The notes below the pieces were generated by a model that worked only from the letters and a program-made list of their open reading frames with translations, was not told the origin of the DNA and made no database searches. From Pinus tabuliformis (taxonomy: Eukaryota > Streptophyta > Pinopsida > Pinales > Pinaceae), in NCBI GenBank assembly GCA_031772625.1, contig CM062810.1:706340358-706404357 (forward strand): DNA of 64,000 nt, read 5' to 3'. A program made the translations under genes and the position numbers. This document shows, piece after piece, positions 46,820 through 58,772 of this stretch; position 1 is the stretch's first letter, and every line of letters starts with the position of its first letter.

Positions 46820-48653
46820 CTACGTTACAACAGTCAAATCTGTTGTTATAGGTGTATCATCTTTCCCCGAGTTGGTTGTTACAGTAGTAACAGTTCTTCG
46901 TGGGTCGGTTGTGACAAATGTAATAGCTTCCTCTATGTCAGTTGTTGTAGGCGGAGTAGCCACCTCAGATCCTCCGGCATCTCCTCTAGATGATTCACAT
47001 TCCTCCTCTGTAATGATAGGGGAGTGACTTGGTTTAATTACCTTTCCCGATCGCAGTTGTATTTCATTAATTCCCACAGGGGTAATAAGGTAGCTTTGGA
47101 AGGTAGTCGGAGCCTCTATGCCCTGAGCTGCTTTATTATTTGGATTTGGGTTAGGTTGCATAGGCATTTGGGGTCGCACAGGTGTTGGATGAGCAAGAGC
47201 TTGGAAAGGAGGTAACTGCAGGTGTTGTTGCATGGGTATTCCAGGCAGAGCTGAATTTTGGGTATTTCCTCTCCAATTATAGTTCCAAGGATATGGTTGA
47301 GATTGAGGATATTGAACAGGAGGAGATGGAGACCACTGGTTCCATGGTGAAGGAAACTTTGTTGAAGGAGGGGTAGGATATTGCCATGGATATTACTGAG
47401 TATCATATGCATTGTTCCATGAATTGAAAGAGGAAAAGTATTGAGACATATCTGGAGGTCGCAGTTGCCATGGCCTCCTTGGTGCGATGAAACAAGGGGA
47501 CTGCACTTCCTCACTTGATTCTCTGAGTACTACCTTTAGTCTAGGAAGATCCGGACATTGCCCTGTCGAATGCTCCAGGTCGCTAATATTACACAAGCTA
47601 ATGTTGTTCAAATTGCATTCCATCAAAGGATGTTTCTTCTGACAATTTAGGAAGAACACATCCATAGGTGTGTCAGCTTCTGCTTGTGTCTTCTTAATCA
47701 GTGTTGTCGTTATCTGGGTAGAGAGAGTACTGAGGATATCGGTCTTGAAATGCTTGAAAAAATTCTCGATATTTGGTTACTCCTCCACCTATAGATTTTT
47801 ATATTCGGGCATATACATCTTAGATTGTACTCCTCCCCTTGGACGATCCTCGAGAGCATCTTAGGTAGAGCTTTACAATTTCAGCGAATGGCTCTTGTGA
47901 TATATCCCCTTTTCCTAATAGGTTCAAGGTGTCAAGGTAGTCATCCCTCATTCCCCTGATAAATATAGTCTTCAAGGTTTCCTGGTCTAAATTGCTATGT
48001 TTAGATCTCTGCAGATTATAGTGGAACCGTTCCACATAATCTTCTAGGATTTCATCCTCCTTCTGTGTCATTCTAAATATATCTTCCCTTAAATCCCTAG
48101 TTTTGCAATAGTCCTGGTACTTTGATAGGAATGTCTCCTTCATATCATTCCATGTTCGAATAGAAGCGGAACCCAATCCCATGAACCATCTCAAGGCTGC
48201 CCCTTTTAAAGTAGCAGGGAATAATTTTAATTTATGTGCATCTGAGGTATAATCATAACTTCTGCATAAGACATCGAACTCAAATAAAAAGGTGTCTGGA
48301 TCTTCCACAGTCATCCCCTAGAAGGATGGTAAGGATGATAGAGGAATATTTTTCATAGGAGCTTCACCTCTGATATCCCCGATTGGGAACTCAAAGGTGG
48401 TGATAGTAGCATATGTTTTAGCATTGTTGTCATTGTTGTCCCCCATGACTAATTCTTCTAATCCTTTCTATAGAAGACATCCTTCAAATTTTTCTTGTGA
48501 TGGCCTTGTAGATGTGATTAGTGCCTCCAATACCCCTGGGGATGGTTGTTTCACCGCACTACCTATATTTGGATATTGATAAACCAACAGGTGATTTTCC
48601 GTCTCAGGTGTTCGATGTTCCCCCTTAGTTTCCCCTTGCCCCTTGGTCCTCAA
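46820..48653 (-). pseudogene. Element A gag
   Basis: Capsid core 48314-47820: EDPDTFLFEFDVLCRSYDYT, KLFPATLKGAALRWFMGL, WNDMKETFLSKYQDYC and DYVERFHYNLQR. The nucleocapsid-like stretch at 47665-47393 has CQKKHPLMEC and H-x-T-x2-C-P. The rest is Gln/Pro-rich. About as diverged from element C's gag as distinct families of one lineage would be. Confidence 0.85.
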
Positions 48654-49293
48654 GTTCTAGCTACTAGCTTCCCCTTCCTACTGATGAATTGGATTCTTGA
48701 TCTTGGGAGTATGGGTGCTAGTTTTAGAATGATATGGTCCCTAGATAGAGGAATCAGAGGTCTCTGCAATTGTTATGGGAGTAACAGCGTTCTGCAGCCC
48801 TGTTTTCCTTACATCCCTCTAAGAGCTAGACTGTTCTTTTTCTCCCTTGGAGATTAGTTCTTGGATAAATGTCTTCCTTCCCAAATCTACACTCTTCCTT
48901 TCCTTTTTATGACCCGTTTTTCATGTGACTAATTAGAGTCGGGGGTTATTTTAGTATCTTTGTAATTCCTACTATTTCACACATGGACCCTATGTGTATT
49001 AACTCACACCCTAAGTGTCTCAGTCTTCGACAGTGGTGAGCCTGCCCAGGTATGTTAGAGCGATGCACAGGTTCTTACCTCTTGTCTTATCGCCTAGCAA
49101 CTGAAGAGATGAAGACACGTTAAACAAAACAATAAAATGCCCTAAGTTCCCTAGTAATCACAATGGTGAGCCCGCCCAAGTATGTTAGAGTGATGCGCAG
49201 GTCCTTACCTCTCATCTTACAACCCAACAACTGTGGACTAGGAACACTCTATATCAAACAAACAATTTGGTTGACTGTATCGTCAACTGCCAT
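48654..49293 (-). other. Element A leader with duplicated ~105-bp segment and splice-donor motif
   Basis: Two copies of GGTGAGCC-GCCCA-GTATGTTAGAG...GCACAGGTTCTTACCTCT at about 49035-49135 and 49165-49260. In the minus orientation each contains AGAGGTAAG(A/G)ACCTG, a 5' splice donor consensus; element C has one at 36645-36660. Confidence 0.55.
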
Positions 49294-49310
49294 CCTCGGC
49301 AATGGTGCCA
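49294..49310 (-). promoter_or_regulatory. Element A primer binding site, decayed tRNA-Asp type
   Basis: The minus strand reads TGGCACCATTGCCGAGG three bases after the LTR. It differs from the usual TGGCGCCGTTGCCGGGG by three G-to-A changes, two of them at former CpG. Confidence 0.8.
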
Positions 49311-49313
49311 AAA

Positions 49314-50622
49314 TGTAGTCATGTTTAATCAATCTTAATTGATCAAGACTGCAACATTAATTGTCAACCCAGGGTGGGTCTTGCTGTTTCAATGGAGTTC
49401 GCACTGTTTGTGCCGATACACTCCAGCCAAGAATAAGGAAATGCAGAAAAAAGTAAAAGATGTCGTTGATCTAAATTGCTGAATCAAACCATGCAAGTAG
49501 ACATAAAAGCACTCTACAGAATTAAATTGCGCTTCACAACTATCAAAGTAGAGACGTACGACACAAGAACTAATATCTACTCCAGCTGGTTACTACCACT
49601 CTATTGATTAACTTAGTGTAAGAGCATAATATAAATGGAAAAAACAGTGAGTGTAATCCATGATTTGTACAACAACAACGAGAAACCATAAATCAATTAG
49701 CTAAACTAGATTGTACACTACCTCTATCACTGCAATCCCTGCAATCCCTGCCAAAGAGGAGGGTCCTTCCTACTCAGCAAGGCGCAAGAATAACACAAAA
49801 GTAATTAATGAATTAGCTTAATAGCAGTAACAACATCACCGTGTTGATTAATATTAAGAATAAACTCAGAATTACAAAAGCAGAGTAACAATACTTTTCT
49901 ATATGTCATCTCTTGTACATGAAAAATCAAGTTCCTTTATAGTTTTTTACAACCCGAAATTAGAAAACAGATAAGTCATGAGAATCTCGCAATTCTCATG
50001 CTGATCAAAAATAAAAGTAGTTACAACCCATTTCTAAATAAATATACATCAGTTATGATTGCAACCGCTTTGGTCTTGTTGCTTCCAAAATAAAAAATCC
50101 CTACTGTCGTTAACTGTTATGTGGAACAATACTCACATTTGCCACCTTCAGCGCAACAACATTGAGTGAATGGTGGTTCGGGATGTCACGGCATCACTGG
50201 CAACAACATTTTTGGCGTGACAACGGATCCTTATATCAATACGTAGTGTAACAGCATCATGTAACAGCATCCAATGTGTAACAGTAACCTGTAGCAGCAT
50301 CCAGGGTGTAACAGCGAACCATTCTACCCTTGTCAGAAGTTAATCGCATTGTCTATCTGCTCCATAGCCTTGTTCTCGCAAGCCATCACCTGAAAAGAAG
50401 AAGATATTCCCAAAATATTTCTTCAATACTCTCCCAGTTAGCCACAAAAAGGAATAAAGCCTCGTATTATTCGATAAAATACAACAACGTAACATGATAG
50501 TAGAATAGGTTAAAAAGGTGAAAACAGGGAAATGGATCATGTAAAGTCATAGGATTGGAGGACAGAAAAGTCAAAACTGGGGAAAGAATGTGCAGAAAAT
50601 AGGTAAAAAACCACACCCAACA
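49314..50622 (-). repeat. Element A 5' LTR (right copy)
   Basis: 1309 bp, homologous to 5613-6919, TGTAGTC...CACCCAACA. A run of five TGTAACAGCATC-like words lies at about 50247-50320. Confidence 0.92.
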
Positions 50623-50627
50623 CACGG

Positions 50628-52567
50628 CACAAAGATTATGTTTAATTTCATAGATGGATCCATACAAGGAAATATGATTGTCTAATAGAACAACTAATGT
50701 GAATATATAATCTCCCTTTGTTCACATGAAACTATATTCACCCTTAATCGCACCAAAATTTGTGAGAGATTTATTTTAGAAACATTGCAGGACAATGGCA
50801 GTGATAGCATATTATTTTTGTGTAGGTTTAAGTGAAATCTGAAGTTTAGTGAGCATGCACTCATTGAATTGGCTAAGATACTTGGCATTTTTTCTTCTCC
50901 TCAACATTAGTAAGTTTAACCATTTTTCATCCTTTATTTCATTCAACCACAGTGACACTAGGGCATTTGGTTGGTGATCTAAGGTTCCATGTTGGTCGCT
51001 TGTCCCTATTAGGGTAGTATTTTCATTTTCTAATACTCCTGAGATTCAACAATGATCCCTTTATTTTTAAAGCCCTCTCTATGAAATTTACAAGGTATAT
51101 TTTCATTTAGATTGAGATTTTGTGGTTTCAAGATGTTTTGTATATCCTTTATTTTGCACAAAGAATCATCATTTATCTCTCAAAGGGATGGTTTTCTCTT
51201 TCCCCTTATGACCAAAGGTAGCCCTAGTGTGTTCTATGGAGTTTGAATTCAAATCTCCCCCTAAATGAATCCTTTATTTTACACATATCTCAAATAGAGT
51301 GGAATGACATAATTGGACCTCCAATTTTGTATTAGGTATTGTATAATTTTTTCTATCAAATAGATTATAAATAGTTGTAAGAGATTAGTATGACTTTAAG
51401 AAGTTATTATGAGGCCTATAGTGCAAAAAAAAGTCTTATTATGGTGGTTACAAGAATAATTTTGGAACATGATAACTAGTAAATTTACAAATTGGCACAA
51501 TATTGGGTTCTTTGGCTGAATTTAAGCACCAAAACTTTGAGTTAACAACAAAATACATCATACTCTACAACATTGCCATAATCTTTTATCTAATGGAGAA
51601 TAGTTAGGGGGGTCGTGAACATGTTCAATTCCTCAAATCGAGTTGTGGGACTCAGTTAAAACTAAATTTCTCAGCAATGATTGATCATGTAGAAATTTTC
51701 AAAGTGGACTCAAACTCAACCAAATTTCAAAATTAAATGGCTTAATCCACACACCTTTAGTTAATATTGTGTTTTTTTTTAATGTTGGTTTTTTAGATTT
51801 TTTTACAGAATTCACACCACTAAGTCTAATTAGAAGCCACACTTGACAAAATTATTCAATTGTAGCTTTAGAATAGTAGTTTTTGTTCTTTAAATTACCA
51901 TTTAATACTTATTAGACATTTATTATGTGCTTTAATTCAAAATTTTATTACTACAAATATCTTATGATTGAAAAGAAAGAAAAAGTAAAAAAAACAAGAC
52001 AATCTAACCTTGAAATACTACCAACATTCCAATGTACCCATCACCAAATTGCTTTGAAAGGAAGTTGATATGAAGAGGCACTGAGAACATTGTTTTATGG
52101 GCAAGCCATATTTTTTTAGTTAGCCCAATTTCTGTATATTTTGATCCTTTTTTCTGATCCATTCTTGGAAAATCGAAAGTTTAGTTCATCTTAAAATTTC
52201 ATTATTCTCTTGTCGACAAATGCACCAATCAAGCCATGTTATTGAAAATGGGGCAATTTTTGTTTAATAGTAACCTTAGCCATAAACAAATTCCATAGTG
52301 TAATATGAAGGACATGGCACATATCTTTTGTTTAATTTCAAAGATGGCTTCATACAATAAAATTTCATTGTTCAATGAAACAACCAATGTGAAGGTACAA
52401 TCTCCCTTATTTCATATGAAACTACATTCACTCTTAATCATACTAAAATTTGTGAGAGGATTATTTTGGAAAGATTGTGGTTTAATCATAAACTTATTTG
52501 AGTGAAGGTTTAAGTGTGAGAATAAGTATAGTGAGTATGGGCTCATTGAATCAGTTAATATGCTTGG
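50628..52567 (+). repeat. Host repeat: right half of the interrupted copy, spacer, and a second copy
   Basis: 50628-50890 completes the copy interrupted by element A. After a ~750-bp unrecognised AT-rich spacer, a second, uninterrupted copy covers about 51640-52567: it contains AAGGACATGGCACA...TTTAATTTCA where the other copy has the insertion, and CATATGAAACTA-ATTCACTCTTAATC. No genes seen. Confidence 0.75.
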
Positions 52568-52590
52568 TATGGGCTTATTGAATCGGCCGG
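52536..52590. other. Tandem duplication junction with a 17-bp local filler
   Basis: TATGGGCTCATTGAATC (52536-52552) is repeated as TATGGGCTTATTGAATC (52568-52584); the second copy runs into GGCCGGCCACCC, which belongs to element D at 17024 onward. Left of here is host repeat, right of here element D. Confidence 0.75.
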
Positions 52591-54270
52591 CCACCCAGGC
52601 GAGCCATCGGGGTGGCGCGGGGTGGGCGCCGAGAATCGGACGGCCACTCGAGCGGGCAAGTGGGCCGCCGAGGTGGCGCGGGGTGGGCGGCGGCGCCCCA
52701 CCCTGGGCAGCCCACCCGCACCACCCGTGCGGGCGGGTGGGCCGCCGAGGTGGCGTGGGTGGGCGACCGCGCCCCACCCTGCACCACCCCGGCGGCCTGC
52801 CCGCCCGCTCGGGGTGGCCGTCCGATTCCCGGAATCAGACGGCCACCCCGGGTGGGGGGCGGGCTGCCAAGGTGGCGCGGGGTGGACGGCATCACCCCAC
52901 CCCGCACCACCCCAGCGCCTTGCCCGCCCTCCCGGGTGGCTGTCCAATTCCTGGAATCGAACGGCCACCCCGGGCGGGCGGTCGGGGTGGCGCGAGGAGG
53001 GGGCGGAGGGCGGGGGTACGGGTGGGCGAGGGATGGGTGGGGGGAGGGTGTGGGTGGTTGGTTGGGTGGGGTGGGGGAAGAGTGGGCCAAGCGTGGGTGG
53101 GTGGGGTGGGGTGGGGGAAGGGGGGGCTGAGCGTGGGTGGGTGGGGTGGCGTGGAGTAGGGCGGCAGCGAAGCGGGGGAGGGCGGCAGCGAAAGGGTGTT
53201 CAAGGGAGGGGGGTGGCGGGGTGGGCGAGGGAGGTGGGGGGGGGAAGGGCGGCGGAGGGTGCGTGAGGGAGGGGGTTGCAGTGGGTGGGTTGGGGGAAGA
53301 GGGGGTGTGGGGGGTAGGTGGGTTTCGGGGCGGGGGTGGGGGAGTGGCATGGGGGGTAGGGTGCGAGGGGGTTGGGGGGGAGGCATGGGGGGTAGGAGTG
53401 GGGTGGGATGGGGGTTGCAGGGCGGGGGATAGGGGGAGGCGTGGGGGGTAGGGGGTTGTGGGGGGTAGGCAAGGGCCGTGGGGGGTAGGGGGAAGGGGTG
53501 GAAGGGGGGTAAGGGTGAGGTGGGTTGGCCGTCCGATTGTGGGGTGGGGTGAGTTGGTTGGGAGGGTAAGCGAGGGTGCAGCGTGGGGGATAGGGGGAGG
53601 CTGGAGGGCCGGGGGTAGGGGGTAGGGGGTAGGGGTGGGGTGGAATAGGGGTTTGGGGCGTGGGGTAACGTGGGGGGTAGGGTGGTAGGGGGGCCATGGG
53701 GGGTAAGGTGGAAGGGGGGTAAGGGTGCGGTGGGGTGGCCATCCGATTGCGGGGTGGGGTCAGTCGGTTGGGGGGGAAAGAGGGGATGGCGTGGGGGATG
53801 GGGCCGGCGGGTAGGGGGAAGGGGTGGAAGGGGGGTAAGGGTGCGGTGGAGTGGCCATCCGATTGTGAGGTGGGGTGACTCGGTTGGGGGAGGAAGGGGG
53901 TAAGGGGGCGGGGGTGGAGGTGGGAAGGGGGGTAGGGGGGTAGGGGTGGGGTGGCATGGGGCTTGGGGGGCGGGCATGGGGAGGAATGGGCGGGGGGAAG
54001 GGCGTAGGGGAGGGGCGTGGGGTGTAGGGGTGTAGGGGTGAGGTGGCAAGGGGGTTGGGGGGCGGGGGATAGAGGGGAGGTGTGAGGGGTAGGGGGAAGA
54101 GTTCGAAGGGGGGTAAGGGTGAGGTTGGGTGGTCTTCCGATTGCGGGGTGGTGTGGGGTATGTGGGGTGACGTGGGTCGGTTGGGGGAGAAGGGGGGTAG
54201 GGGGAACGTGGGGGGAAGGGGGTAGGGGGTGCAAGAATCGCCCACCACTCCACGGATGGACGGGGTGGTG
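52580..54270. repeat. GC-rich block of element D, second copy (no C-rich arm)
   Basis: 52580-52985 holds the palindromic boxes, such as GGTGGCCGTCCGATTCC-CGGAATCAGACGGCCACC near 52813-52848. 52986-54235 is G-rich, with GGCCGTCCGATTG(T/C)GGGGTGGGG recurring four times. The long open frames on both strands are compositional. Confidence 0.9.
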
Positions 54271-54423
54271 TCGGTGAGCTTCTACTATTTCTTAGTGTTA
54301 ATAATTTTTTAATTTCAATTATCTGATTATACAAATTAAAAATTTATGATATATTTTCGTTGTGGATTTAAGTTAATATGTTTTTGTTATTTACTGATTT
54401 ATGTGTTTCTATTTTTCACGAAA

Positions 54424-57400
54424 ATGGAATCAAAGAAGATTTTTGTGAATCTTTCTGGACCAAAGACTCTTAAAGGTGCATCTTCAAAAAACATTGGTGA
54501 ACGAACTCCACCTGAGCTCATGGATACAAATCTTTCAAGTGCCTCAAATGATAAGAAGATGATTTCAGACTGGAAGAATTCAAAAGAGGTGAAATTCCCA
54601 TCAAGAATCTGGTATGTGAAAGAAAGAGAAAGCCAAAATGTGAATATATATCTATATATTGATATACCGAATGGAATTTTTTAGCTGATGGGAAGAGTCA
54701 TAGATATGTGTTCGGTACCAGACACTGAAGTTGTCTACATACTTACAAAAGCTCCCTAATCACATGAAAGGATTAAATATCGACTATCATATTCATTGTA
54801 TGACACGAGAGAGGTATCTACAAAGTTGTGTAAACAAATCATAAATGAGATGAAACAAAACATCGTAAGTATTGTTATTTATATTTGTATTTTGCTTTCT
54901 TGAAAGTGTCTCGCTATATTTTTTTAACTTTGTTTTTATTGACATATGATATTTTGTTTGGCAGAATTTTGTTGAAAGTTGTTCAATTAAGTTGGGAGGC
55001 ATTCATTTCATAGAGCATGATATCATGAAAGTTGTCAACAGTTTTTACTCAGTGTCAGAAGAAGATATGGAAAACAAGCAAAATGTAGTAATTGATGATG
55101 CTACAAAACTACATCCAAAGGATCAGAAAAAAAGGCCTCTAGTGGATAAATTTACCAAGGGTAGACAAGTTATTTTTGAGGTTGATGAATTTGAAACTGA
55201 TAGTGAAGCATATGTTGTCGTTACTGAAGATGACATTGGAACTGAGAAGAGTCGTAAAAGACCAAAAGTAACAATGCCCAAGAATAAATCTGTTGAGAAT
55301 GTTATGACGAAGAAAAGTAAAGTTGAAGATTTTGAAGTAGTCATTACCAATAGTCAAGAACCTAGTGAAACTTCAAAAGAAAGCAGAGAAATCATTACAC
55401 TAGAAGCTGAATTAGAGGATGGCATTATCAAAACAAAACAAAATGCCATTCAACAAAATTTGACAAAGAGAAACTTAATTGATGGTGGTCGTACATTTCA
55501 GCTTAATGTCAGACAAACCTATAAGGCAAGTGAAGGACAATGTCAATATCAAGTCAGAAAGCCACACCATCTGCATGTTCACAACTTGAAGACATTAATG
55601 CTTCTTGTTGATCCATTTCAAGTTCCCAACAAAGAAGCATTTGATAAGTCAAAATGTTTTGAATACAATTATGTGCTTGGGGGGAACTGTTCTGTAGAAG
55701 CTCAAAGACAATTGATGGAGGAATATCCCAATAACCCACGTTTTGAAACAATGAAATGTATCATTTATGCTGGTTTATCGGATACAGAAGAAAAGTTAGT
55801 GGCATGGGATCATAATTTAGATAATGAATATATGATGTCTATGACTTTCATCCAAAGGGTTAGATTTTTTCGTAGTGAATTTCAAGAAAAATGTGGTGGG
55901 GATAGGATAAATGTTACTGCAGATTTCCGAAGGGAATGTTGTATGGAAATAGGCTATCAAATTGAAGAGAAACCCAATTCAAAAGGTAGAAAACGCAAGC
56001 TTCTTAGTGATATATTCAGAGGTGTTGATAACATTTTTCAATTGGCATTTAGAACTGGATATGTTTGGAACTTGATTGATGAGATTTTCAGCATGTGGAA
56101 AAACATTGGCATTAAAAACCAGAAGGTCAAAAAGTCTAAGCCATTGATATGTGGCAGCAGTAAATCAGCTCCTAAATTGAAGCAGCTTCCAGAAGATATG
56201 ACTATCACACCTTGGAGAGAAATGCAAGGAGTGAAAGATGAAAAATTTGTCAAAACAATATTATCTCGTGTGAAGTCAGGGGAATTATCATTGGAGGAAA
56301 TGTCTGAGGAATTTCAAAAGTAAGTTTGTTGAATTATTTTTATTTATTTCTAGATTATAATTTTCTTTTAAATAAAACATGTTGTTCTTGGTAGTATTTG
56401 TTATACATATCATTATATTAACTTTTTGTTACTTTATCTATGCAGTCACAAAGTTTACATGAAAATTCAAGAACAAATGGTTAAATTGTTGAATGAAGAT
56501 AGTTGGGATGATGTTGTATGCAACTATCCAGATTCAAGTTCTACATCAACATTAAAAGCTTTTTATCTTGCATTTAAAAAGGTATCTTGATTTACACATT
56601 CATTTTTATTCATATGTGTACTATTTTATAAAAGATGAAGAAGGATGATAATGGAGCGCCAACTAGTTTTGGAACCTTTATTGAAAAAATAAAGATCGAA
56701 AGACTGAGGAAGCAACGTATTAAGAATGTTGAACTTGATCCAACTCTTACTCATTTCATTTGGAATGGGCTAAACACTATTCAATATCAAGTAATACAAG
56801 GCGACTGTGAAGACATTGCTAAACTCATACCTAAAAGGGAGTATGCCCTAGTTATTGCAGATATTCCCCATGGTTTCAATATTACAAACATTGACTATGA
56901 TAGTGACCCTTATACTTATCAAGCTCTTAGCAAAGTGCTTGCAGGATTTGTAGAAGTCATGTCATCACCATTATGGAGATTTGTGACATTTCATTCAGAC
57001 ACAAAATTAGCAATGATATTGTTAAGCTTCAAGGGGAAAACAAATTCAAGGATGCAGCTTACATGGTAAGACGTTTAAAATGTATATTTGATTAATGTTG
57101 AAAATTCATTTATGTACAAGTTGATTGAACTTTTATTATTTCATGTTACAGGAAAAAGTCAAATCTTCTTAACCGTGAAGATCAAGTATTTATAAATGAT
57201 TGTGAGTTCATTCATATTGATAGTTGGGCAAAAGATGATAGCTATATGTCTATGATTTTTAATCAGGTAGACAGAAAGAGTCATAGCCAAATACTGACCT
57301 ATGATGCTGTTGTGAGAAAACTAACATATGAAGACAAAAAAACAAAAGGAGAGATAGTTAACATTTATCAAAAACCAAAATTATTGATTAACTATCTTAT

Positions 57401-57913
57401 AGACATATGTTCAAATGAAGGAGATTGGGTTCTGGATTTATTTTCTGGCTCAAGTAAGTTTTATTATATAGAATTGAATTTCAATATGTTATTTTTTAAT
57501 TAATATGTCATTGTACTAATTTACTTCATTATTTCTTTTGTGCTTGATAATTAGGTACAACACTAGCATGATGCCTTCAAAAAGGAAGAAATTGCATTGC
57601 AATTGAAAAAGATCCATTACAGTGCAATTTCATTCAGCAAAGAATTAATTCTCTTCAATTTCTTCCAGATGCAACGCAAGAAATTGGGTTGAAGAAATGG
57701 GACTTTAGTGAATCAGGTGTGGCAAAAAAGGCAAAGGAACCTCAACCACCATTACATGGGATGTTTGGAAAGACATACATTAGGAGATTCGCAAACATCA
57801 AAGATCCATTAGAAGACGAAAATGAGCAAAAGGAAGCAGAAAATATTGTGGAAGAAGACAATGATGAAACTCTAGAGGACGAAGAGTTTGGATTACATGA
57901 CATTGTTGATTAA
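54424..57913 (+). pseudogene. Element D ParB-like/DNA methyltransferase gene, copy 2
   Basis: Exons by the same splice sites as copy 1: 54424-54864, 54965-56319, 56446-56581, 56635-57065, 57152-57453, 57555-57913. Exon 2 keeps the segment lost in copy 1 (KRPLVDKFTKGRQVIFEVDE at about 55128-55190) but lacks ~36 bp (RYNPYAHVVNYV of copy 1, near 55600). It has NYVLGGNCSVEAQRQLMEEY and LSDTEEKLVAWDHN (ParB-like), LVIADIPHGFN (motif IV position) and WVLDLFSGSS-TTLA (motif I, with Gly kept). Lesions: a small deletion and TAG near 54680, TAA near 54760, and TGA near 57570 just after motif I. Each copy is broken at different places. Confidence 0.7.
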
Positions 57914-58772
57914 ATTTAAGTTATGCTTGGAAATCAAGCTCATTTTTTGTAACTATTAAGTAGTTATACTTGCAATGTTTTGACTTTGACATTTTATGAG
58001 AAGAATATACACTCAATTAAGGTTGTTATGCGTTCAATATTTGTAATATGTGATTTTCGCATTAATTTTTAAGTTAATCATTATTTTTTGAAAAAAAAAG
58101 TGATTATTATTATTTTTTTGACATGAAATTCATTAAAAAAAAAACTATTATTTAACTATTTTTAGTTAAAATTTTCATATAAAAATTGTGATTTTCGCAT
58201 GTCAATTGTAGCAAAAAATTATCAAAACATGTAGTTTTTTAGTTATGTTTATGTTAAAAATGGCTATTTTTATGTCCATTGTTAAAAAATATTGTTTTTT
58301 AGAAACAATTATTTGTTGTGGATTGAAAAATTAATTAACGATGTATAAATATGTAGAATATCGAAAATTCAAAATATCGACCTTCTTCTTTAAATATCCA
58401 AAACAATAAAAACCTCACTACAAAAAAAATAAAATTCAAATAAAAACAAGAAAATATGAAGAAAAAGACCACTTCAAAAATTATTAAATTTACAAAATAA
58501 TTATTTACATTTCATACATTAGAAAATAAAAAAAATAAAATAAAATTTTTTCTAAAAAAAGGGCCTGGTGTAGAATTACCACGTTTTTAAATCAGCATAA
58601 AAAACACTACAATTATAAAATGCAATGTACATAAAAATAATTATAGTGCCAAAAACTAAGCTCTAAAAAACACGTGTGTTCTGCATCACCCATTTTCAAA
58701 ATCGGGTCAATTTTTTGCTATCTCTACAAAACGGGTAACAGTATGAGTTCCCGTTTCAAAGTTTACATTGTT
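57914..58772. other. Right subterminal region and TIR of element D, second copy
   Basis: AT-rich, collinear with 22412-23270. The TIR GTTTCAAAGTTTACATTGTT is unchanged at 58753-58772. Confidence 0.85.

Larger units (their letters stand above)
5613..50622 (-). mobile_element. Element A: Athila/Tat-like Ty3/gypsy LTR retrotransposon, outermost of the nest
   Basis: LTRs of about 1.31 kb at 5613-6919 and 49314-50622 (TGTAGT...CCAACA on the plus strand), flanked by a 5-bp target duplication CATGG (5608-5612) / CACGG (50623-50627). In minus orientation the order is LTR, tRNA-Asp-like primer site, gag, protease, RT, RNase H, integrase, spacer, accessory ORF, polypurine tract, LTR. Every domain contains stops or frameshifts. 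Element B (7167-39627) sits inside the accessory ORF. Hand comparison of about 190 bp gives roughly 11% LTR divergence. Without B the element is about 12.5 kb. An empty homologous site is seen at 52300-52330. Confidence 0.88.
52580..58772 (+). mobile_element. Partial second copy of element D
   Basis: Lacks the whole transposase side and the C-rich arm. Retains palindromic centre, G-rich arm, methyltransferase gene, right subterminal region and right TIR (58753-58772), then ACTT. Confidence 0.85.

Noticed and set aside
52412..54334. Equivalent Pro/Gly-rich open frames in the second GC block, up to 480 codons
   Set aside because: Same reason; they differ from the first copy by frame changes, as expected of non-coding DNA.
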